Below are positions 19,801 through 28,105 of a DNA stretch of 64,000 bases, piece after piece (within the stretch, counting starts at the first letter, position 1; every line of letters begins with the position of its first letter). The notes beneath the pieces were generated by a model, which saw only the letters and a program-made list of their open reading frames with translations, was not told where the DNA came from and made no database searches. The translations under genes were made by a program, and so were the position numbers. The DNA comes from Spirosoma sp. 48-14 (GTDB taxonomy: Bacteria; Bacteroidota; Bacteroidia; Cytophagales; Spirosomataceae), in the NCBI RefSeq assembly GCF_001898575.1, contig NZ_MKUD01000010.1, forward strand, positions 485,110-549,109, read 5' to 3'.

Positions 19801-19923
19801 AGCCTCAATGGGGGTATTCTGGTAACTGATAATTCCCGCTACTATGGCCAGGGCCGTCAGAAAAAAGATAAAAAACTTATTCTTAAGCGAGAAGGACAGG
19901 ATACTTTTAATGAACTTATTCAT
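16825..19923 (-). CDS. Heavy-metal efflux RND transporter (CusA/CzcA family)
   Basis: Inner-membrane proton-driven pump that exports metal cations through a tripartite complex. The 1032 residues match full family length. N-terminal helix and IEAFPDVTNTQITL opening are typical; the proton-relay segment in the fourth membrane helix reads GAIDFGIIVDGAVVMVEG, the HME signature. Two blocks of membrane helices flank large periplasmic loops. A TMPMAISLP segment lies where CusA places metal-site methionines, so Cu(I)/Ag(I) is plausible, but cobalt-zinc-cadmium cannot be excluded. No membrane-fusion (CusB) or outer-membrane (CusC) gene accompanies it in the window. It is divergent from the chaperone/ATPase pair. 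Confidence 0.93.
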   Translation of the reverse strand: MNKFIKSILSFSLKNKFFIFFLTALAIVAGIISYQNTPIEAFPDVTNTQITLITQWPGRSAEEVEKFVTIPIEIGLNSVQKRTDIRSTSLFGLSVVKVMFDDGVDDAFARQQVNNLLSGVELPEGIRPDVQPPYGPTGEIFRYTLQSPTRTARELKTLQDWVIDRQLKGVPGVADVVSFGGEVKTYEISVDPRRLMDYNITPLQLYQAVANSNVNVGGDVIEKNSEAYVVRGIGLLRNQQDIQNIIIKNVNGTPIMVRNVAQVSQSALPRLGQAGRDRQDDVVECIVIMRKGENPSEVIERVKDKINDLNNNILPSDVQINTFYNRETLIHFATHTVTHNLIEGIIFVTVIVFIFMADWRTTVTVSIVIPLALLFAFICLRLKGMSANLLSMGAIDFGIIVDGAVVMVEGIFVTLDELAHKEGMPKFNRLAKLGILRKTGTEMGKAIFFSKLIIITCLVPIFSFQKVEGKMFSPLAWTLGFALLGALLFTLTLVPVLASMLLNKNVREKHNPFVNFVTKYATQIFGFTFAHKRISLIVTTLLVIVGLSGFSLLGTEFLPELNEGSIYVRATMPMAISLPESVKQTVQMRHIFEQFPEVKGVISQTGRPNDGTDPTGFYNIEFLVDIYPQEEWKSQISKEELVDRMQEKLSVFPGVNFNFSQPIMDNVEEAVSGVKGSIAVKIYGPDQTILETKATEIQKQLATVNGIEDLGVIRTTGQPEMRVELDERKLALYGVNKSDAEAVIEMAIGGKAATQIYEGERKFDLRIRYDLPFRSNEEQISRLMVPTETGSMIPVKEIAHVYTQTGPVLIFREANQRYGAVKFSVRGRDMGSAVAEAQQKVQANVKLPAGYTVKWAGDFENQQRATARLAQVVPISLLAIFFILFVLFGNVKDAGLVLFNVPFAIIGGIAALLVTHVNFSISAGIGFIALFGICIQNGVILISVFKKNLRSGLTLTNAIREGVVSRIRPVVMTAMMAGIGLIPAAISHGIGSETARPLAIVVIGGLITATLLTLFIFPLIFYGFYRQKLDEN

Positions 19924-20180
19924 GCCGGTGGCGATGCGAGTACGGGTATTTTTACATGGGCAAAAATGCTCTACCGGACTTAAATTGGCCTTAACGAATT
20001 GTTAAAAGGACGTTAAAAGAAACAGGAAGTCTGAAGTGCAGCCTATAGATCGTAATCTTATACGCTCCGCCAACAATTCTGTAACAGCATTGAATGGACT
20101 GCTTACGACCTTTGTTATGCAAATAGAAAAGTCAACCCGAAGGGCATGATAAGCCCGACGGATTTATATACCAATTAATT

Positions 20181-20390
20181 ATGAATCAGTCCATTCAATT
20201 TAAGACCAATATCAAGTGTGGTGGTTGTATTGCCACAGTGACCCCTTTTCTGAACGAGGCCGTTGGTGAAGGTAACTGGAAAGTAGATGTTCAAAATCCA
20301 GATAAAGTCCTGACCGTAGAAACTGCTGATTCTTCCCTTGTGAAACAGGCCGTCGAAAAAGCGGGCTATAAAGCCGAGCAGTTGGCGTAA
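20181..20390 (+). CDS. Heavy-metal-associated domain protein, copper chaperone (CopZ-like)
   Basis: A 69-residue HMA (ferredoxin-like) domain with metal-binding motif KCGGCIATV at residues 12-20, where most family members have MxCxxC; here the Met is Lys. It probably carries Cu(I) to the downstream ATPase, whose start is 4 bases after this stop. Divergently placed from the RND pump, so the 257-base gap 19924-20180 should hold both promoters. Confidence 0.9.
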   Translation: MNQSIQFKTNIKCGGCIATVTPFLNEAVGEGNWKVDVQNPDKVLTVETADSSLVKQAVEKAGYKAEQLA

Positions 20391-20394
20391 GGCA

Positions 20395-22680
20395 ATGACG
20401 ACTAACGATCTAGCTCCAATCAATAAAGTCGCTGGTAAAGCACTATCATCGGACATTCGGAAAACGTTTCCGGTTCTGGAGATGAGTTGTGCGGCTTGTG
20501 CCGTTAGTGTAGAGTCGATGCTGAAGAACACACCGGGAGTAAGCGATGCCGGGGTTAATTATGCCAATCAAACGGCATGGGTCGCTTTTAACCCGAAGCT
20601 CGTAACCGAAGCTGGTCTGCAACAGGCTGTTCGTTCCATTGGATACGATTTGGTAGTTGAAGCAGAAGACCCTCAGCAGGTTCAGGCAGAAGCCCAGCAA
20701 CAGCACTATCAGCAATTGAAACGGCGAACGCTGTGGGCGTTAGGGCTTTCGTTGCCGGTGGTGGTACTGGGCATGTTTCTGATGGATTGGCCCTATAGCA
20801 ATATCATTTCGATGGTAGTAGCCGCTGTGGTTGTCTTTGGTTTGGGCCAGCCGTTTTTTGTCAATGCCTGGAAACAGGCTCGCCATGGCAAAGCCAATAT
20901 GGATACGCTGGTGGCCTTAAGCACAGGTATTGCCTTTTTGTTTAGCGCATTCAACACGCTCAACCCTGCATTCTGGCACGATCGGGGGCTCCATCCGCAT
21001 GTGTATTTCGAAGCTGCTTCGGTCGTGGTTACGTTTATTCTATTAGGCAAATTGCTGGAAGAACGGGCCAAATCGAACACATCATCGGCCATCAAAAAAC
21101 TGATGGGGTTGCAACCAAAAACGGTACGAGTAATTGACGGAAACACCGAGCGCGAAATCCCTATATCGGCGGTTAAGGCCGGGCAACAGATTCTGGTACG
21201 TCCGGGCGAGCGGATTCCGGTTGATGGTAAAGTTGAAGCAGGGCATTCCTTTGTCGATGAAAGTATGATAAGCGGAGAACCTGTACCCGTTGAAAAGCAG
21301 GGAGGCTCTTTTGTTTTTGCCGGGACGATTAACCAAAAAGGTAGCTTTCAGTTTCGGGCCGAAAAAGTGGGATCGGATACATTGCTGGCTCAGATCATTC
21401 GTATGGTGCAGGAGGCACAGGGCAGTAAAGCGCCTGTGCAACAGTTGGTTGATCGGATTGCCGGAATTTTCGTCCCTACCGTGTTAGGCATTGCTTTGCT
21501 GACCTTTGTCTTCTGGCTGGCTTTCGGGCATTATTTCGTACCCGATGCTGATCCGTTTACGACGGCGTTGATCACCTCGGTTACGGTGTTGGTTATTGCC
21601 TGCCCCTGTGCGCTGGGACTAGCCACGCCTACGGCTATTATGGTTGGCGTCGGAAAAGGGGCTGAAAACAACATCCTGATAAAAGATGCTGAAAGCCTTG
21701 AACTCGCTCATCGTATTAATGCCGTTGTGCTTGATAAAACAGGTACGATAACTGAAGGGAAACCCGTGGTAACCGACCTCAAATGGCTTGGCCCTGAGCG
21801 TGACCGTACAATGCTTCAGGGGATTCTACATTCGATGGAGTCGCGTTCTGAGCACCCATTGGCTGCCGCCGTTTCCTCGTTCCTGTCCAGTGCAGAATCG
21901 GTAACGCTCGACACATTCGAGAGCTTAACGGGTCAGGGTGTCCGGGCCACCTATCGACAGCTAACCTATCTGGTCGGTAATCGACGTTTGATGGATGATA
22001 GCCGGATTCGGTTATCGGATTCGTTGTTAGAGCAGGTGGCTGAGTGGCAAAATCAGGCGAAAACGGTCGTCTTTTTTGCCTGCATAGGCGTGGATAGAGA
22101 AGCCGAAATTTTAGGGATTATTGCGATTGCTGATCCAGTCAAGCCAACATCGAAACAGGCCGTACAAACCCTCAAAAGCCGGGGAGTTGCCGTATATATG
22201 CTTACCGGCGATAATGCCCAGACGGCTGCCGCTGTGGCCAGACAGGTTGGTATAGAGCAGGTCGAATCGGAGATGATGCCTACCGACAAAGCCAATTTTG
22301 TGAAGCAGTTACAGGCAGAAGGTAAACTGGTAGCCATGGTTGGCGATGGTATTAACGACTCACAGGCACTGGCCCAGGCGGATGTAAGCATCGCCATGGG
22401 AAAAGGCTCAGATATTGCCATGGATGTTGCCCGGATGACACTAATAACGGCCGACTTGAATAGTATTCCGAAGGCCTTACAGTTGTCGGGGCAAACGGTA
22501 CAGGTGATTCGTCAAAATCTATTCTGGGCGTTTATCTACAACGTGATCGGTATTCCAGTTGCGGCTGGCGTTTTATACCCTGCCTTCGGATTTTTGCTCA
22601 ATCCGATGATTGCCGGAGCGGCCATGGCCTTGAGTTCGGTATCGGTAGTGAGCAATAGTTTACGGCTCAGAGGTATGTAA
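20395..22680 (+). CDS. copA: Copper-translocating P1B-type ATPase
   Basis: Exports Cu(I) from the cytoplasm using ATP. An N-terminal HMA domain has [10 protein letters not shown] near residue 25. Membrane helices precede the actuator motif (ISGEP). The transmembrane metal site CPC lies in [11 protein letters not shown] near residue 403, the phosphorylation motif DKTGT near 446, the nucleotide-binding HP in [13 protein letters not shown] near 602 and GDGINDS near 648. The C-terminal helices carry the P1B-1 signature residues (YN in [17 protein letters not shown] and [24 protein letters not shown] segment). The 761-residue length is normal. It forms an operon with the chaperone and ends in a clear terminator. 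Confidence 0.96.
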   Translation: MTTNDLAPINKVAGKALSSDIRKTFPVLEMSCAACAVSVESMLKNTPGVSDAGVNYANQTAWVAFNPKLVTEAGLQQAVRSIGYDLVVEAEDPQQVQAEAQQQHYQQLKRRTLWALGLSLPVVVLGMFLMDWPYSNIISMVVAAVVVFGLGQPFFVNAWKQARHGKANMDTLVALSTGIAFLFSAFNTLNPAFWHDRGLHPHVYFEAASVVVTFILLGKLLEERAKSNTSSAIKKLMGLQPKTVRVIDGNTEREIPISAVKAGQQILVRPGERIPVDGKVEAGHSFVDESMISGEPVPVEKQGGSFVFAGTINQKGSFQFRAEKVGSDTLLAQIIRMVQEAQGSKAPVQQLVDRIAGIFVPTVLGIALLTFVFWLAFGHYFVPDADPFTTALITSVTVLVIACPCALGLATPTAIMVGVGKGAENNILIKDAESLELAHRINAVVLDKTGTITEGKPVVTDLKWLGPERDRTMLQGILHSMESRSEHPLAAAVSSFLSSAESVTLDTFESLTGQGVRATYRQLTYLVGNRRLMDDSRIRLSDSLLEQVAEWQNQAKTVVFFACIGVDREAEILGIIAIADPVKPTSKQAVQTLKSRGVAVYMLTGDNAQTAAAVARQVGIEQVESEMMPTDKANFVKQLQAEGKLVAMVGDGINDSQALAQADVSIAMGKGSDIAMDVARMTLITADLNSIPKALQLSGQTVQVIRQNLFWAFIYNVIGIPVAAGVLYPAFGFLLNPMIAGAAMALSSVSVVSNSLRLRGM

Positions 22681-22702
22681 AGCGGACATCTCGGATTACA
22701 AC

Positions 22703-22739
22703 AAAAATGCCCTCCTGAATATCGGGAGGGCATTTTTTT
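22703..22739. terminator. Bidirectional terminator between copA and the L25 gene
   Basis: A 9-bp perfect stem (ATGCCCTCC with GGAGGGCAT) is flanked by A-run on the left and seven T on the right. It lies between the convergent copA (+) and L25 (-) genes and can serve both. Confidence 0.9.
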
Positions 22740-22775
22740 GATCTATTAGTAATAAAAAAGGCTGTACTGCTGCGA

Positions 22776-23339
22776 TTACTTGAGTGAACCCCGCAGTGCC
22801 CGTGGAATTTCGATGCTGGCAACTGGGTTTGACGCCTGCTCAAGCATTTCGATATTTTTAACTGGAATCTGACCTACGCGAACCGATTTGCCCAGATCAA
22901 GGCCTGATACATCAACATCGATGAAATCAGGGATGTTACTTACGGTACCTTTCACGCGCAGTTTACGCACGCGGGTTACCAGTTTACCGCCTTTCTGTAC
23001 ACCCGGAGCCGAACCTGTCAACCGTACGGGAACCGCCATTTTAACAGGCTTATCATCGGTAACAAGTAGGAAGTCAGCGTGCAGCAGAATGTCGCTAACA
23101 GGGTGGAACTGGGTTTCCTGAAGGATAGCCCGGTATTCCTCGCCCTCGATGTTCAGGGCAACTTCAAAAATATTAGGCGTGTAAATTAAATCACGGAACA
23201 AAATAACAGGTGCATAGAAATGAACCTGATCAGCGCCACCATACAATACACAGGGAACATTGCCCTCGGCCCGAATCGCCTGTGATTCTGTGCGGCCGAG
23301 ATTCGCTCTTTTATACCCTACAATCTCGATTTTTTTCAT
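22776..23339 (-). CDS. rplY: Large-subunit ribosomal protein L25, Ctc-type
   Basis: Binds 5S rRNA in the large ribosomal subunit. The N-terminal L25 fold reads EIVGYKRANLGRTESQAIRAEGNVPCVLYGG, followed by the C-terminal Ctc/TL5 beta domain (HADFLLVTDDKPVKMAVPVRL, then GSAPGVQKGGKL). I chose the ATG ending at 23339 (MKKIEIVGYK); an upstream ATG would add 24 residues that read through the palindrome at 23351. It follows the prs gene, a common arrangement in Bacteroidota. Confidence 0.94.
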   Translation of the reverse strand: MKKIEIVGYKRANLGRTESQAIRAEGNVPCVLYGGADQVHFYAPVILFRDLIYTPNIFEVALNIEGEEYRAILQETQFHPVSDILLHADFLLVTDDKPVKMAVPVRLTGSAPGVQKGGKLVTRVRKLRVKGTVSNIPDFIDVDVSGLDLGKSVRVGQIPVKNIEMLEQASNPVASIEIPRALRGSLK

Positions 23340-23350
23340 GACAAAATAAT

Positions 23351-23434
23351 TTAAAGAGTGAAAGAGCGCATGAGCGAAAGAGTGATAAGCGCTGAAATCA
23401 CGCTCTTTCACTCTTTCACTCTTTCGCTCTTTAA
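23351..23434. repeat. Long imperfect palindrome between prs and rplY
   Basis: An 84-base imperfect palindrome built from GAAAGAG-like heptads: pairing is nearly continuous from 23351/23434 to 23384/23401, with a few mismatches. Its right end overlaps the prs stop codon (23431-23433). Its position matches the palindrome after the response-regulator gene, though the sequence is unrelated. Confidence 0.85.
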
Positions 23435-24372
23435 TTTTTTATAAACAGTGAACTAATAGATTCATGGTCTCGAATGCGGCCGATGGCTTTGGCAAATAAC
23501 TCAGCTACCGACAACACGCGTATTTTAGAGTTCGGTTGGCTGAGGGGAAGCGTGTCGGCAACGACCAGCTCCTCCAGAACCGAATTGGAAATGTTTTCGT
23601 GCGCTTTCCCCGACATAATCGGATGCGTACATACAGCTCGTACAGATTTAGCCCCCTTATCCATAATGATCTGGGCTGCTTTGGCCATTGTTCCGCCCGT
23701 ATCGATCAGGTCATCGACCAGTACGACGTTTGCTCCTTCCACATCACCAATGACCTGCATTGACGCGATTTCGTTGGCCCGTTTCCGGTGTTTATCGCAG
23801 AGTACAATATCCGCATTGAAATGCTTGGCAAAAACACGAGCGCGGTTGGCCCCACCTACGTCTGGGGAAGCGATCACCAGGTTTTCCAGATTAAGGCTAC
23901 GGATATAAGGTACAAACACCGACGTTCCTTCCAGGTGATCAACCGGAAAATCGAAAAAGCCCTGAATCTGACCAGCGTGCAGGTCGATCGTCATCAGGCG
24001 GTCGGCTCCTGAGGCAGCCAGCATATTGGCAACCAGTTTGGCGGCAATCGATACACGGGGTTTATCTTTCCGATCCTGACGGGCGTAGCCGAAATAAGGA
24101 ATTACGACCGTAACGTAGTGGGCAGAAGCACGACGGGCTGCATCGACCATCAGCAACAATTCCAGCAGGTTATCGCCGGGAGGAGGGGTCGATTGAATTA
24201 AGAACACATCACAGCCCCGAACCGATTCTTCAAAGCTGGGCGACATCTCGCCATCACTGAATCGGCGGCAGGTATAACCGCCTAAGTCTTTGCCGTAGTA
24301 ATGGGCAATTTTTTCGGCCAGGTAAGTAGATTGACTTCCCGAAAAAATCTTAACCGGATTAAACGATGCCAT
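23431..24372 (-). CDS. prs: Ribose-phosphate pyrophosphokinase
   Basis: Makes PRPP from ribose 5-phosphate and ATP for nucleotide, histidine and tryptophan synthesis. Motifs: FSGSQSTYLAEKIA (start), FSDGEM, RQDRKDKPRVSIAAKLVANML, the Mg-binding DLHAGQIQGFF, and the PRPP loop VVLVDDLIDTGGT. I chose the ATG ending at 24372 (MASFNPVKIF), giving about 313 residues, the usual length. A TACCTTTG box on the minus strand (24394-24401) lies just upstream and may be its -7 element. Confidence 0.96.
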   Translation of the reverse strand: MASFNPVKIFSGSQSTYLAEKIAHYYGKDLGGYTCRRFSDGEMSPSFEESVRGCDVFLIQSTPPPGDNLLELLLMVDAARRASAHYVTVVIPYFGYARQDRKDKPRVSIAAKLVANMLAASGADRLMTIDLHAGQIQGFFDFPVDHLEGTSVFVPYIRSLNLENLVIASPDVGGANRARVFAKHFNADIVLCDKHRKRANEIASMQVIGDVEGANVVLVDDLIDTGGTMAKAAQIIMDKGAKSVRAVCTHPIMSGKAHENISNSVLEELVVADTLPLSQPNSKIRVLSVAELFAKAIGRIRDHESISSLFIKN

Positions 24373-24467
24373 AGGTGCCTGCCAAATTTTCCGCAAAGGT
24401 ACGGAAAAATCCGCCAAGTTGCCGGGATAGGCTAAAGTTTCTTTTTAGCTGAGCTTTTACAAGTTTT

Positions 24468-24923
24468 TTAAATTGTACTATTCTCATAGTCAATCTCCTT
24501 AGGACGAGCAACGGCGTAAGCTTGAACTCCGTCAAATTTTGGGTGACTATTTACGGCGTCCCTAAATCGCTGGTCGATGATAAGAGCCATTTTTCGATTA
24601 GAAAGTAAAATAGCTTTCAGATGCCAGTAATCCTTATCTAAACGCTGGCACTTCTCATCCAATTTTTTAGGAAAGTTCAGAGCTTTCAACTGTTCATTGG
24701 AGATCATAACTATCCGTTCGTCCTTTGTAAGGCGAGCAATGATACTCAAAATGCTTTGCCCATAATTACCCCGGTTGCTATCGTGATATTCTTTCAGCAG
24801 TTTTTGTGAAAGTACCAGGTACCCTTCATTGTATAGCCACTGAATCAGTTTTTCGTACTGGGGATCGGCGGGATTTTTAAAATTCTTGGCAACGTTATTA
24901 TCAACAAATAAATCTTTTATCAT
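24468..24923 (-). CDS. Small PIN-like protein, candidate effector of an ATPase pair
   Basis: A 151-residue protein I cannot place in a named family. It opens LFVDNN (Asp8), followed by QKLLKEY (Glu45), LDKDYWHLKAILL (Asp96/98) and ALIIDQRFRDAVN (Asp117), a spacing of acidic residues and strand-helix pattern like PIN-domain ribonucleases. It overlaps the upstream ATPase stop by 4 bases, so the two are translationally coupled. The pair suggests an ATP-driven sensor and a nuclease effector, as in several anti-phage systems; this is inference. A degenerate PIN domain without activity is possible. Confidence 0.6.
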   Translation of the reverse strand: MIKDLFVDNNVAKNFKNPADPQYEKLIQWLYNEGYLVLSQKLLKEYHDSNRGNYGQSILSIIARLTKDERIVMISNEQLKALNFPKKLDEKCQRLDKDYWHLKAILLSNRKMALIIDQRFRDAVNSHPKFDGVQAYAVARPKEIDYENSTI

Positions 24924-26227
24924 CCGATAGCGTGCATTGCAATATCCATAACATCCATTTCATAGGTGTCGAAAAAACCTTGTGGCGCACCCTTTACAGC
25001 GCCTTTCGTTGTAAATTCTATTGGATGAACTGTACTTTTTATTCCGTCGTTTTCAAAATAAAGTACACATACATCTTCTGGCTTTAATTCACCAGTAACT
25101 AACAAAAGACGAATACGATTAATTAAGTATTCACTATGTGTTTCAATAATGTATTGTTTCTGTGTGTGTTTAATCTGATTTACCAAGTAATTCCCAAATT
25201 GTGCTTGAACTTTGGGGTGAAGATGAATTTCAGGTTGAGAAACTGCAAGACAAGATTCGTTTGAGAGTTGTAAATCTGCCACTATAATTGGTAAAAATTG
25301 GCTAATACCAAATCCAACATCGTTAAGCGCAACGTGTTTACTTTTTTTGTGTGTCTTTACATTTAATTCAAAACGACCACTTTTGAATTTAGCTGACTTA
25401 ACATCTTGAAATAATCCCAGTTGGCTGGTAATTGAAATGAGTGATTGATATTCGTCCGATTCTGATTCCTCCCAATCTATAATCTGATCTACGTAACCCT
25501 CACCTGATACTTCAAGCTTAAAGTCCGGTTTAGATTGACGGTAATAAGTACGACTGGGTGGGAGTCTGAAAGAACCGATATAATTAAAGTCAAATTTTCC
25601 ATTATATTTTAAATCTCGAAAATACTCTGATATATCGTTTCCCGTGATTTTCTCTACTTTGTATATGACATCAACTGGATGTAAATCATATTTGAATAAT
25701 AGATTGCTTACCTCGACAGATGATGTATCATGATGTTCTAATGTGAAATTAACTATTCCATCTGTTTCAGAGAGACGTTTTTGTATTTCTTCTGGAGTCT
25801 CATGAAAAAATCTGTTAAATTTCAACTTAAAATCAACTCTATGTACTTCATCTTCCAGTCTGTATGATAGCTCAAGCCATGTATCTTTGAAATACAGTGA
25901 TACAATAAACGGCAAGTCATTATTGGCAGCCATCCAAACCGATTTGATATTAATCTCATATGTTTTATTAAAAGAAATATTTATTTCAAAAACTTCCTCT
26001 TTGCTATTTCGCTTAGCCATCTCATGATAGCTGCCTAAGTTTGCATATTGACCATTAGGAGATAGAAAATATGGAAATTGCTCAGTTTGTAATACTGCCA
26101 GAATTGCATTTATCAAGGAACTCTTGCCGCTGCTGTTGGCACCCGTTAGTAAGGTAATGGGCGCAAACTTGACGTCGAGTTCTTCAAAGCATTTGAAATT
26201 CTTCAGGCCGAGGGAGTTAATGAGCAT
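24920..26227 (-). CDS. AAA/ABC-type ATPase of the DUF3696 group
   Basis: An SMC/OLD-like P-loop ATPase. Walker A is GANSSGKSSLI (29-39); the ABC signature-like helix is GFGISQFLPI (305-314); the Walker B region is AVSQPEIHLHP (328-338), and the switch His is in ETHSEYLINRIR (362-373). A C-terminal APQGFFDTYEMD segment is typical of DUF3696 proteins. Related proteins usually show EQPE at Walker B; here the first acid is Ser, so hydrolysis may be slow or the protein a switch. The central insert (about 90-280) is likely sensory. It pairs with the PIN-like gene by a 4-base overlap, between housekeeping prs and glyS. Confidence 0.85.
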   Translation of the reverse strand: MLINSLGLKNFKCFEELDVKFAPITLLTGANSSGKSSLINAILAVLQTEQFPYFLSPNGQYANLGSYHEMAKRNSKEEVFEINISFNKTYEINIKSVWMAANNDLPFIVSLYFKDTWLELSYRLEDEVHRVDFKLKFNRFFHETPEEIQKRLSETDGIVNFTLEHHDTSSVEVSNLLFKYDLHPVDVIYKVEKITGNDISEYFRDLKYNGKFDFNYIGSFRLPPSRTYYRQSKPDFKLEVSGEGYVDQIIDWEESESDEYQSLISITSQLGLFQDVKSAKFKSGRFELNVKTHKKSKHVALNDVGFGISQFLPIIVADLQLSNESCLAVSQPEIHLHPKVQAQFGNYLVNQIKHTQKQYIIETHSEYLINRIRLLLVTGELKPEDVCVLYFENDGIKSTVHPIEFTTKGAVKGAPQGFFDTYEMDVMDIAMHAIG

Positions 26228-26290
26228 AATTTTTGTCAGAAAAGCTACTGCCGAAAGTTAGCCAATTTCGGGGATTTTCGGTGTAACCTC

Positions 26291-26298
26291 TATCTTTG
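26291..26298 (+). promoter_or_regulatory. Promoter -7 box (TATCTTTG) for glyS
   Basis: TATCTTTG matches the Bacteroidota -7 consensus TAnnTTTG and lies 18 bases before the glyS ATG. A TTTCG at 26266-26270 sits 20 bases upstream at the -33 position. Confidence 0.7.
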
Positions 26299-26316
26299 CG
26301 GACTTAGTAACTGATT

Positions 26317-27813
26317 ATGACAGAGCAGAAAGTTTCTCCCGCGACCTCTCTACAGGATATTATCGCGCACGCCAAAGAATATGGCTTTGTATTTCCATCT
26401 TCCGAAATCTACGATGGCCTTCAGGCAGTGTATGATTATGGCCAGAATGGCGTTGAACTCAAAAATAACCTTAAAACGCTGTGGTGGAAGGCTATGACCC
26501 AACTCCACGACAATGTAGTCGGGATCGATGCGGCCATTTTTATGCACCCGCTCACCTGGAAAGCCTCGGGCCACGTTGATTCGTTCAACGACCCGATGAT
26601 CGATAACCGCGACTCAAAAAAACGCTACCGTGCCGATCAACTAATCGAGCTGAAGGCCGAAGAAATTGAAAAAGCGGGTGATACGGCCCGTGGTCAGGCC
26701 CTGCGCGATGAATTGGGTCGCCTGCAAAGCGCGGACGATATGGAGGGGCTGCGCAATCTAATTATTGCGGAAGGAATTAAAGATCCGGTTTCGGGAACAG
26801 CCAACTGGACCGAAGTGCGTCAGTTTAACCTGATGTTTTCGACTCAGGTGGGGTCAGTAGCTGAAGATGCCAGCCTGATCTACCTGCGCCCCGAAACGGC
26901 TCAGGGTATCTTTGTTAACTTCCTGAACGTACAGAAAACGGGCCGGATGAAGGTCCCGTTTGGGATTGCCCAGATCGGTAAAGCCTTCCGCAATGAAATT
27001 GTCGCCCGACAATTCACCTTCCGGATGCGCGAATTCGAGCAGATGGAGATGCAGTTTTTTGTGCGCCCTGGCACCGAAATGGAGTGGTACGAACGCTGGC
27101 GCGATACGCGTATGAAGTTCCACCAGGCATTGGGTCTACCCGCCGAAAAGCTGAAATTCCACAAACATGAAAAACTGGCACACTATGCCAATGCGGCCGT
27201 GGATATTGAATATGAATTTCCGTTCGGTTTCCGTGAAATGGAAGGGATTCACTCGCGTACCGACTTCGATCTGAAGTCGCATCAGGAGTTGAGTAAAAAG
27301 AAGCAACAGTATTTTGATAACGACATCGACGAAGCGACGGGTAAACCATATGGAAATTACATTCCTTACGTGGTGGAAACGTCTGTTGGTGCCGACCGTC
27401 TGTTTTTAGCTACGTTCTGCAACGCATTTACCAAAGAAACCGTTGGTGAGGGCGATCAGCAGAAAGAACGGACATACCTCAAGCTGCATCCGGCATTAGC
27501 ACCTGTAAAAGCGGCTGTGTTCCCGCTGGTTCGGAAAGATGGGCTGCCTGAAAAGGCAGAGGCTATTGTGAAGAGTCTGCGTTCGGAGTTCCGGGTGATC
27601 TATGAAGAACGGGATGCCATTGGTAAACGCTACACCCGTCAGGACCTGATTGGTACGCCCTTCTGTATCGCTGTTGATTATCAGACGCTGGAAGACGATA
27701 CCGTTACAATTCGGTACCGCGATACCACCGAACAAATCCGTATTCCGATTAGTGAGCTAAAAGCACGCATCGGGCAGGAGGTTTCGATGGAGCGGATTCT
27801 GGAGCAGTTGTAA
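26317..27813 (+). CDS. glyS: Glycyl-tRNA synthetase, class II (dimeric type)
   Basis: Charges tRNA-Gly. The opening IIAHAKEYGFVFPSSEIYDGLQAVYDYGQNG is characteristic of the alpha2 bacterial/eukaryotic type. Motif 2 lies around FRNEIVARQFTFRMREFEQMEM and motif 3 around VVETSVGADRLFLA; the C-terminal anticodon-binding domain starts near LHPALAPVKAAVFPLVRKDG. The 498-residue length is normal. Upstream is a TATCTTTG promoter box; the divergent ATPase starts 89 bases away. Confidence 0.96.
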   Translation: MTEQKVSPATSLQDIIAHAKEYGFVFPSSEIYDGLQAVYDYGQNGVELKNNLKTLWWKAMTQLHDNVVGIDAAIFMHPLTWKASGHVDSFNDPMIDNRDSKKRYRADQLIELKAEEIEKAGDTARGQALRDELGRLQSADDMEGLRNLIIAEGIKDPVSGTANWTEVRQFNLMFSTQVGSVAEDASLIYLRPETAQGIFVNFLNVQKTGRMKVPFGIAQIGKAFRNEIVARQFTFRMREFEQMEMQFFVRPGTEMEWYERWRDTRMKFHQALGLPAEKLKFHKHEKLAHYANAAVDIEYEFPFGFREMEGIHSRTDFDLKSHQELSKKKQQYFDNDIDEATGKPYGNYIPYVVETSVGADRLFLATFCNAFTKETVGEGDQQKERTYLKLHPALAPVKAAVFPLVRKDGLPEKAEAIVKSLRSEFRVIYEERDAIGKRYTRQDLIGTPFCIAVDYQTLEDDTVTIRYRDTTEQIRIPISELKARIGQEVSMERILEQL

Positions 27814-27849
27814 ATTAACGTTTCGGAAGCTTTAGAAGTTGTTTGCGTT

Positions 27850-27960
27850 AGTGCGGGCAGGTTCTTATAACCTGCCTCGTGAGGTTTCTCAAAACGAACG
27901 GTATGTCTGGCTCAGTTTTGAGAAACCTCGCTAGGGCAGATTTAAGAATCTGCCCGCACT
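27850..27960. repeat. REP-like cruciform with 46-bp arms and nested hairpins
   Basis: Arms 27850-27895 and 27915-27960 are mostly complementary. Each arm contains its own hairpin: GCAGGTT/AACCTGC on the left and GCAGATT/AATCTGC on the right. The difference between the arms is compensated inside each hairpin (GG/CC versus GA/TC), which suggests that the local hairpins matter. It sits between glyS and a terminator, in a gene-free stretch of about 290 bases. Confidence 0.85.
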
Positions 27961-28027
27961 CTACTTAGGCAAAACGTTCTGAATTGACTAACTCAAACAA
28001 CTCTTAGGCTGTTTCGTCATTTGAAAA

Positions 28028-28081
28028 ATAACAAACAAAAAATCCCCAACCAGCGCTGGTTGGGGATTTTTTGTTTGTTAT
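28028..28081. terminator. Perfect 54-bp palindromic bidirectional terminator
   Basis: Every position from 28028 to 28081 is reverse-complementary about the centre 28054/28055. The GC core (TCCCCAACCAGC with its complement) is flanked by A-run and T-run, so it can end both glyS (+) and cysN (-) transcripts. Confidence 0.95.
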
Positions 28082-28105
28082 GGAGCGGGTTTCCACCCGC
28101 TTTAC

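Noticed and set aside
19924-20180. CueR- or CopY-type operator between pump and copZ
   Set aside because: No convincing dyad matching these regulators was found, only AT-rich promoter-like sequence.
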